NCBI GenBank assembly: GCA_028691765.1
Contig: JAQUYS010000006.1
Span: forward strand, 1-35,231
Direction: 5' to 3'
DNA: 35,231 nucleotides
Source of the DNA: Candidatus Nanoarchaeia archaeon
GTDB lineage: Archaea; Nanobdellota; Nanobdellia; Woesearchaeales; SKGA01
Shown one piece after another: positions 30,429-35,231 of the stretch; position 1 is the first letter of the stretch, and each line of letters begins with the position of its first letter. A program made the position numbers and the translations under genes. The notes beneath the pieces are model-generated. The model was given only the letters and a program-made list of their open reading frames with translations. It did not search any database and was not told where the DNA came from.

Positions 30429-31245
30429 ATTTAATAATGAAGAAAATAAAACTAATGAATTAGAAACTGACAAAGATAATGATTCAACAAAAAGTACAAG
30501 AAGACGAATAAGTTTGGATAAAGTCTTACCTGATTATAGATTGACTAAATTAAAAGATCATCTAGACACAATTAAAGCATATGCCGTTGCGAGTAGTAAT
30601 GGGAATAAACCTCTCAAATATTTAGATTTTAAAGGTTTAGTGTCATTTCATGAACAAAAAGTTAGTGGTCTTAATAAATTTTTGGAATATTTAGGATTAA
30701 TAATGTCTGTGAAAGGAAAATCTGGACAATATCTGCCTACTAAAAATTTATTAGACTATCAGAAACAAATGGATTGGGAACAAGAAGAAGATGCTAAAAA
30801 AATACTGCAAAAAATACTTGTTGATACATGGTTTTACGAATCGGTTAAGAATGTTTTACTTATGAAACAGAAAGCCTCTTTAGGAGAATTAATACAAAAA
30901 CTAGGTCTAGAATCAGGAGCAGATCCTAAAACACACAATTCATCTTTGAAAATTTTAGTAGATTATTTAAAATTTGCAGATTTAATAAATGAAGAATCAG
31001 GAGAATTTTATTTGGTGAAAAAAACTGAAGTTAATGATGAAGTTAAAGTCACCATGCCTCTTCCAGAAGAAGAGTCTAAAAAGAATATAGACCCCACTTT
31101 AACTAAGTCTCAAAATAAATCTATTGATGAACAAAAAAAGCTTACACAATCATTACCAGTTAACTTGAACATTCATATCGATTCAAATATATCTGAAGAG
31201 AAATTAGATTTAATTATGAAAAAAATTAAAGAATATTGTAATTAA
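30421..31245 (+). CDS. DUF5343-like protein, second gene of the pair
   Basis: 274 residues. An acidic, low-complexity N-terminus (NEENKTNELETDKDNDSTKS) comes first. A helical DNA-binding-like region follows: YLDFKGLVSFHEQKVSGLNKFLEYLGLI, a winged-helix pattern, and LLMKQKASLGELIQKLG, a second one. A linker leads to the C-terminal LPVNLNIHIDSNISEEKLDLIMKKIKEYC. The strand-helix ending VNINIHI....T.E.ID.I...M is characteristic of DUF5343-type proteins found beside abortive-infection genes. The start is ATG at 30421 with AGGTGA (30410-30415) five bases upstream. Function unknown; partner of the preceding PLD-like protein by overlap. Confidence 0.5.
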   Translation: MNEFNNEENKTNELETDKDNDSTKSTRRRISLDKVLPDYRLTKLKDHLDTIKAYAVASSNGNKPLKYLDFKGLVSFHEQKVSGLNKFLEYLGLIMSVKGKSGQYLPTKNLLDYQKQMDWEQEEDAKKILQKILVDTWFYESVKNVLLMKQKASLGELIQKLGLESGADPKTHNSSLKILVDYLKFADLINEESGEFYLVKKTEVNDEVKVTMPLPEEESKKNIDPTLTKSQNKSIDEQKKLTQSLPVNLNIHIDSNISEEKLDLIMKKIKEYCN

Positions 31246-31349
31246 TTATATTAAATTAATTATCACTGGACATTCTCGGACAATATTTATAAATCCCTCT
31301 AAACACCGTAAGATTACCGGATTTTCAAGGATCGATTATATTAAAGGGT
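31246..31349 (+). promoter_or_regulatory. Promoter region of the DpnII-type restriction operon
   Basis: TTTATAAAT at about 31283-31291 is a TATA box; the transcript would start near 31312. A GATC site lies at 31330-31333 in the leader, so methylation could affect this promoter. The TCTCGGACA just upstream resembles the repeats at 29.1 kb only weakly. Confidence 0.45.
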
Positions 31350-32141
31350 GTGATTAAAATAAGGATTGTGAAAAATTTTAACGAATCTAAACCAATTCAA
31401 TTAATTCATGGAGATTGCATTAAAGTAATGCAACAACTACCTGAAAATTCAGTCGATATGATATTTGCAGACCCACCATATTTCCTTTCAAATGGAGGAA
31501 TTTCTTGTCAAAATGGACAAATGGTTTCAGTAAATAAAGCAGAATGGGATAAATCCAAAGGGCTTAAAGCAGATTTTCAATTTACAAATGAGTGGATTAA
31601 AGAAGCAAAACGAATTTTAAAAGAAAATGGCACAATTTGGATTTCTGGCACAATGCATAATATTTATCAAGTTGGTTTTGCATTACAATTAAACAATTTC
31701 AAATTATTAAACGAAATAAGTTGGTTTAAACCAAATGCTCCTCCAAATCTTTCATGCAAATACTTTGCTCATGCACACGAAACAATAATTTGGGCGAGAA
31801 AAAACGCCAAAATTCCACATTTTTTCAATTATGAAGTAATGAAGCAATGGAATGACAAAATCGCCTCAGAAGGCAAACAAATGCGAAGTGTTTGGAGCAT
31901 ACCTTTTACTCCAAAAGAAGAGAAAATTCAGGGTAGACATCCAACTCAAAAACCAATGGAGCTTTTAAAAAGAATAATTTCAGCTTCAACTGAAGAAGGA
32001 GCAGTTATTTTAGACCCTTTTAATGGTTCAGGAACGACAGGAGTTGTGGCTAAAATGCTAAATAGACAATATATTGGCATAGATCAAGAAAAAGAATTCC
32101 TTCAATTAACTGAAAGAAGGCTAAAAAATCAAAGTATTTAA
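31350..32141 (+). CDS. dpnA: Beta-class DNA methyltransferase, DpnA-like (N6-adenine or N4-cytosine)
   Basis: 263 residues. The motif order is catalytic DPPY first (DPPYFLSNGG, 41-50), AdoMet site last (LDPFNGSGTTG, 221-231), which is the beta class. In between, HGDCIKVMQQLPENSVDMIFA, RSVWSIPFTPKEEKIQGRHPTQKP and FKPNAPPNLSCKYFAHAHETIIWARK are the usual strands. In the DpnII system the second methyltransferase, DpnA, has this build and methylates GATC also in single-stranded DNA. The neighbours (Dam-like enzyme and DpnII-like nuclease) support this role. The start is a GTG without a convincing ribosome-binding site; a second GTG at 31368 is possible. Confidence 0.88.
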   Translation: MIKIRIVKNFNESKPIQLIHGDCIKVMQQLPENSVDMIFADPPYFLSNGGISCQNGQMVSVNKAEWDKSKGLKADFQFTNEWIKEAKRILKENGTIWISGTMHNIYQVGFALQLNNFKLLNEISWFKPNAPPNLSCKYFAHAHETIIWARKNAKIPHFFNYEVMKQWNDKIASEGKQMRSVWSIPFTPKEEKIQGRHPTQKPMELLKRIISASTEEGAVILDPFNGSGTTGVVAKMLNRQYIGIDQEKEFLQLTERRLKNQSI

Positions 32142-32153
32142 ATAATCTTCAAA

Positions 32154-32999
32154 ATGACAAATAATATGGGTGTGGAAATTCCAAAGTTTGTGAAATGGGC
32201 AGGTGGTAAAGGACAACTTATTGAACAATTTATTCCTTTATTTCCTACAAAATTTAATACATACATAGAACCATTTGTAGGAGGAGGAGCAGTTTTCTTT
32301 CACATAATACAAAATTACAAACCCAAAAAAATAATTCTTTCAGATATTAATGAAGAATTAATTAATACTTACAAAATTGTTAAAACAGATGTTGAAAGAT
32401 TAATTGTAGAATTAAAACAACATAAAGAATATCATTTAGCAGAAGGTAAAAAATATTATTTAACAATTAGAGCAACAAATCCTAATTCTCTTCCTCCATT
32501 AGAAAGAGCGGCGAGATTTATTTATTTAAACAAAACTTGTTTTAATGGATTATATCGAGTAAATTCTAAAGGAGAATTTAATGTTCCAATGGGAGCATAC
32601 AAAAATCCAGATATTGTTCAAGAAGATAGATTAAGAAAAGTTAACAAATTATTAAAAAATGTAACTTTGAAAATTATGTCTTTTGAAAAAGTTTTAACAT
32701 TAGCAAAAAAAGGAGATTTCATTTATTTTGATCCTCCTTATTATCCTTTGAAAAATAAAAATAGTTTCACAACATATACAAAAGATTCATTTATGGAACC
32801 TGAACAAGAATTACTTGCAGAGGTTTTCAAAAAGTTAGATAAAAAAGGATGCTTTGTAATGTTAAGTAATAGTAATACAAAATTTATTAAAGATTTATAC
32901 AAAAAATTTAAAATTAAAATAGTTAAAGCAACAAGAATGATTAATTGCGATGGAAAAAATCGTGGAAAAATTAATGAAGTTGTTGTAATGAATTATTAG
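32154..32999 (+). CDS. dpnM: Dam-family GATC adenine methyltransferase, DpnM-like
   Basis: 281 residues, alpha class. KWAGGKGQLIEQF (14-26) and EPFVGGGAVFF (39-49) form the AdoMet site. LNKTCFNGLYRVNSKGEFNVPMG (125-147) is the Dam/DpnM recognition-region signature for GATC. FDPPYYPL (192-199) is the catalytic motif. These enzymes methylate adenine N6 in GATC. The gene follows the DpnA-like one at 12 bases and precedes the endonuclease at 8 bases, in one operon. ATG codons at 32154 and 32166 are both possible starts. All motifs are intact. Confidence 0.95.
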   Translation: MTNNMGVEIPKFVKWAGGKGQLIEQFIPLFPTKFNTYIEPFVGGGAVFFHIIQNYKPKKIILSDINEELINTYKIVKTDVERLIVELKQHKEYHLAEGKKYYLTIRATNPNSLPPLERAARFIYLNKTCFNGLYRVNSKGEFNVPMGAYKNPDIVQEDRLRKVNKLLKNVTLKIMSFEKVLTLAKKGDFIYFDPPYYPLKNKNSFTTYTKDSFMEPEQELLAEVFKKLDKKGCFVMLSNSNTKFIKDLYKKFKIKIVKATRMINCDGKNRGKINEVVVMNY

Positions 33000-33007
33000 G
33001 TGTTAAA

Positions 33008-33937
33008 ATGAAATATTTACAAACATATAAAAAATTAAATCTTAAAGATGAAAAAGAAGTATTTGATTATTTAATCAAAAACTTAAAAGAATCTATTTTT
33101 ACATGGGATTACTTTGTTGATTTCAAAAAAGCAAAAACAAATATTTCTTTAATTGAAAAAGAATTAAATTTACTTAATTTTTTAATAGGAAAATCAAACT
33201 TAGATAAAGAACTAATAGATTTAGTTACTGAATATCCTAAAATTAGAAAAGTTTTACCAATTCTTATCGCTATAAGACAAAGTAAAATGAAAGATTTACA
33301 AATAATAGATGACTTTGAAGAATTAGTTTCAGAAAATAAAATTGAATTATTTAATCCAAACAAACAATTAAGCAAAGAACTAAAAGAAGATTTAATTAAA
33401 TTCTTTGATGAATCTGGATTAAAACAAATTTTCCTAGATAAAAATATTAAGAATGTTGTTGATTATTGTTTTGGTGTTGAAGTTGGTATGGATACTAACG
33501 CTAGAAAAAACAGAACTGGAACTTCAATGGAAAGTATTGTTGAAGCAATATTAGAAAAATTCTGCAAAAGTAATAAATTAGAATTTATTTCACAAGCAAC
33601 ACAATCAAAAATAAAAGCAAAATGGAACTTCGATATTTCCTTAGATAAAACAGATAGAAGATTTGATTTTGCAGTATTTAATAAAGTAAAAAATAAATTA
33701 TTTTTATTAGAAACTAATTTTTATGGTGGAGGAGGTTCAAAACTAAAATCTACTGCAGGCGAATATCAATATTTATTTGATTTCTTAAAAAAACAAAACA
33801 TTGATTTAATTTGGGTAACTGATGGTGTTGGTTGGAAAACAACAACTAAATCTTTGTTTGAAACATTCTTGCATAACGAATATTTATTTAATATTGAATT
33901 AGTTAAACAAGGAGTTTTGAAAGAAATTATACTATGA
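33008..33937 (+). CDS. dpnB: DpnII-family restriction endonuclease (GATC)
   Basis: 309 residues, close to DpnII (288). Family landmarks: DYCFGVEVGMDTNARKNRTGTSMESIVE (152-179), where GVExGLDTNARKNRxG is diagnostic, and RRFDFAVFNKVKNKLFLLETNFYGGGGSKLKSTAGEY (217-253). The latter holds the PD-(D/E)xK catalytic residues Asp220 and Glu235-x-Asn237. DpnII cuts unmethylated GATC. The Dam-like gene 8 bases upstream would protect the host. TGTTAAAATG at the start has no strong Shine-Dalgarno, so coupling is likely. The protein looks complete and the R-M system active. Confidence 0.95.
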   Translation: MKYLQTYKKLNLKDEKEVFDYLIKNLKESIFTWDYFVDFKKAKTNISLIEKELNLLNFLIGKSNLDKELIDLVTEYPKIRKVLPILIAIRQSKMKDLQIIDDFEELVSENKIELFNPNKQLSKELKEDLIKFFDESGLKQIFLDKNIKNVVDYCFGVEVGMDTNARKNRTGTSMESIVEAILEKFCKSNKLEFISQATQSKIKAKWNFDISLDKTDRRFDFAVFNKVKNKLFLLETNFYGGGGSKLKSTAGEYQYLFDFLKKQNIDLIWVTDGVGWKTTTKSLFETFLHNEYLFNIELVKQGVLKEIIL

Positions 33938-33949
33938 TGATTAAATAAA

Positions 33950-34795
33950 ATGGTAAACGAAAGTATAGAAGAACAAATACGAAAAGATTTATTGAAATCA
34001 GGTTTTCCTTTAGAATTAAATGTGGCTTCAATTTTAGAAGACAAAGGATGGAATGTTTTGCAAAATGAATATATTTCAGAAGGAGATCACGAATATGAAA
34101 TAGACATAATTGCTTTTAAAATATTCGAGGCAGAATATGAGAATATAACATTTAAATTGAGAACTAGATTTATTATAGAATGTAAAAAATCAGAAAAACA
34201 TCCTTGGGTGTTTTTTATGAGAGAAAAACAAGAATTTGATACGAGTTATAAATTATTAAAAAGGATATCTAATTTTGGAATTAATAGACCTTTTAGATTA
34301 AAAAGTAATGGTTCAAGCGAAGATATTAATTTTCTAAAAAATGAAATTGGTTATGATGATTTAAATGTGTTTAAATGGAATAATAAATCTACTAGTTATT
34401 GTCAAGCATTTAGAGATCCTAATAAAGAAAATCAAATATATTTTGCAATTAAATCGTTATTACGTAATTTAAAAATTATCCAAAATAAATTGAATAAATC
34501 CTTATATGATGGGCAATGGACAGAAATTTTTTTAAACATTGATTTTCCTGTTATTGTTTTAGATGGAAATTTATTCGAATGTTTTTTGAAGAAGGGTGAT
34601 TTGAAAATAAACTCTTCTTCCGAAATACCTTTCATTACAAATTATGGTGAAACTAATCAAGAAAAAATATTAATTAATATTCTGAAAATTAATCAATTGG
34701 AAAATTTTATTGAAAAAGTAGAGCAAGATTCACAAAAATTGTTCGACAAGTACTTGAAAGTAAAGTATGTGGATTCACACAAATTAAGAATGTAA
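33950..34795 (+). CDS. PD-(D/E)xK nuclease-like protein, unknown
   Basis: 281 residues. ILEDKGWNVLQNEYISEGDHEYEIDIIAF (28-56) and FIIECKKSEKHPWVFF (74-89) form a PD-(D/E)xK core of the Mrr/restriction-like type: Asp52 on the first strand and Glu77-x-Lys79 on the second, preceded by a helix that places the domain at the front of the protein. The rest (about 100-281) is alpha/beta with a hydrophobic FPVIVLDGNLFE strand, and is unknown to me. The gene starts 12 bases after the DpnII-like stop on the same strand, so it probably travels with the R-M set, as a second nuclease or a modified-DNA sensor. The exact target is not predictable. Confidence 0.62.
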   Translation: MVNESIEEQIRKDLLKSGFPLELNVASILEDKGWNVLQNEYISEGDHEYEIDIIAFKIFEAEYENITFKLRTRFIIECKKSEKHPWVFFMREKQEFDTSYKLLKRISNFGINRPFRLKSNGSSEDINFLKNEIGYDDLNVFKWNNKSTSYCQAFRDPNKENQIYFAIKSLLRNLKIIQNKLNKSLYDGQWTEIFLNIDFPVIVLDGNLFECFLKKGDLKINSSSEIPFITNYGETNQEKILINILKINQLENFIEKVEQDSQKLFDKYLKVKYVDSHKLRM

Positions 34796-34813
34796 TATTT
34801 CTTTGAATCACAG

Positions 34814-34852
34814 TTTTTATAAATGATTTAGATGTGTCTCATGCTTGGTGAT
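34814..34852 (+). promoter_or_regulatory. Promoter and ribosome-binding site of the terminal small gene
   Basis: TATA box TTTTTATAAAT at 34814-34824 and Shine-Dalgarno GGTGAT at 34847-34852, five bases before the ATG at 34858. This gene is therefore transcribed separately from the R-M operon. Confidence 0.5.
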
Positions 34853-34857
34853 TTAAT

Positions 34858-35118
34858 ATGGGATTTACTGACAAAGATTGGCAAATGGTTGAAGATCTAA
34901 AGCAAGATATGTTAAAAAAATACAATTGTTCTACTATGGATGAATGCATTGCGAAATTGGAGAAAATGTTGAAAAATAAACAAGAAAATCCAAAAATCGA
35001 GAACTCACCACCCGTTGAAAACAATGACAACTTTTATAAAATCCAGCCCACTGAAATGTCTATAACAATCGAATTCAAAGGATTGAGACCGTGGAAAGGT
35101 ACATTGAGCCAAAAATAA
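34858..35118 (+). CDS. Small charged protein, unknown
   Basis: 86 residues. The first half (MGFTDKDWQMVEDLKQDMLKKYNCSTMDECIAKLEKMLKN) is helical, with a pattern like small two-helix DNA-binding or regulatory proteins; a Pro/Asn-rich linker (QENPKIENSPPVENND) follows, then a strand-rich end (SITIEFKGLRPWKGTLSQK). It has a good Shine-Dalgarno and a TATA box, which supports a real gene. No family is recognised. Whether it belongs to the defence block is unclear. Confidence 0.5.
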   Translation: MGFTDKDWQMVEDLKQDMLKKYNCSTMDECIAKLEKMLKNKQENPKIENSPPVENNDNFYKIQPTEMSITIEFKGLRPWKGTLSQK

Positions 35119-35231
35119 ATTTTTTTGGTCGTCTTTCATTTTTACTCAGAATGACGACAGAACGCCACAAAATACAGAATTAAACCATATAAACCAGTAA
35201 CCACTTATAAGTAACAAACAAATAGAAACCT
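35119..35231 (+). terminator. T-run and weak hairpin after the last gene
   Basis: Seven T residues at 35120-35126 right after the stop codon fit an archaeal oligo-T terminator. Just behind, GTCGTC (35128-35133) can pair with GACGAC (35153-35158) around an AT-rich loop. The remaining bases to 35231 show no gene. Confidence 0.4.

Noticed and set aside
31350-33937. GATC avoidance as a mark of long-term DpnII restriction
   Set aside because: GATC sites are readily found by eye across the window, so no depletion is evident; a count against expectation was not done.
1-35231. tRNA, rRNA or riboswitch genes
   Set aside because: I found no T-loop (GGTTCGAATCC-like) or other conserved RNA signature on either strand.

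Overview
The window is AT-rich and archaeal. It carries PolD (both DNA polymerase II subunits), Orc1/Cdc6, aIF2-beta and RNase P component 3. TATA boxes of the TTTATAAAT type sit about 25-35 bases ahead of many starts, and several transcripts look leaderless. A partial pilin-like gene (MQSKAQVTVFVILG...), a very large Cys-rich secreted protein, a bacterial-type RsuA/RluB pseudouridine synthase and a SpoIIM-like protein point to a DPANN archaeon, probably Woesearchaeota or Pacearchaeota. The lineage is inference from gene content.

Layout. 0-8.3 kb: a pilin-like fragment, a MEMO1-like protein, an MNT/HEPN pair, two overlapping secreted-protein genes and rnp3, all on the minus strand. 8.4-13 kb: an island of toxin-antitoxin-like modules (AbiEi/AbiEii, RelB/RelE, a nucleotidyltransferase with a 47-codon partner gene, and a Fic protein divergent from an endonuclease IV gene). 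13-24.5 kb: housekeeping and replication genes: pseudouridine synthase, SpoIIM-like protein, PolD large subunit interrupted by a 471-residue intein, aIF2-beta, an M50-like protein without HExxH, and the orc1/cdc6-DP1 operon. 24.5-25.1 kb: an extremely AT-rich intergenic region with a near-perfect 23-base inverted repeat, the best candidate for a replication origin. 25.1-29.3 kb: a recombinase broken by an in-frame TAA with a HTH partner, a phosphoesterase, a palindrome-dense non-coding block, a membrane-anchored PD-(D/E)xK protein overlapping a short tyrosine recombinase, and a noncoding repeat array. 29.4-35.1 kb: a plus-strand defence block: two uncharacterised winged-helix-type genes (one PLD-like, one DUF5343-like), a DpnII-type restriction-modification set (DpnA-, DpnM- and DpnII-like), another PD-(D/E)xK nuclease and a small unknown protein.

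How it fits together. Orc1 would bind the repeats beside its own gene and open the AT-rich segment, while DP1 from the same operon and DP2 from 5 kb away form PolD. The flanks are accessory: stress or phage-response modules on the left, and recombinases plus restriction on the right. The least explained material is the 27.03-27.18 kb palindrome block, the 29.0-29.23 kb repeats and the gene pair at 29.4-31.2 kb.
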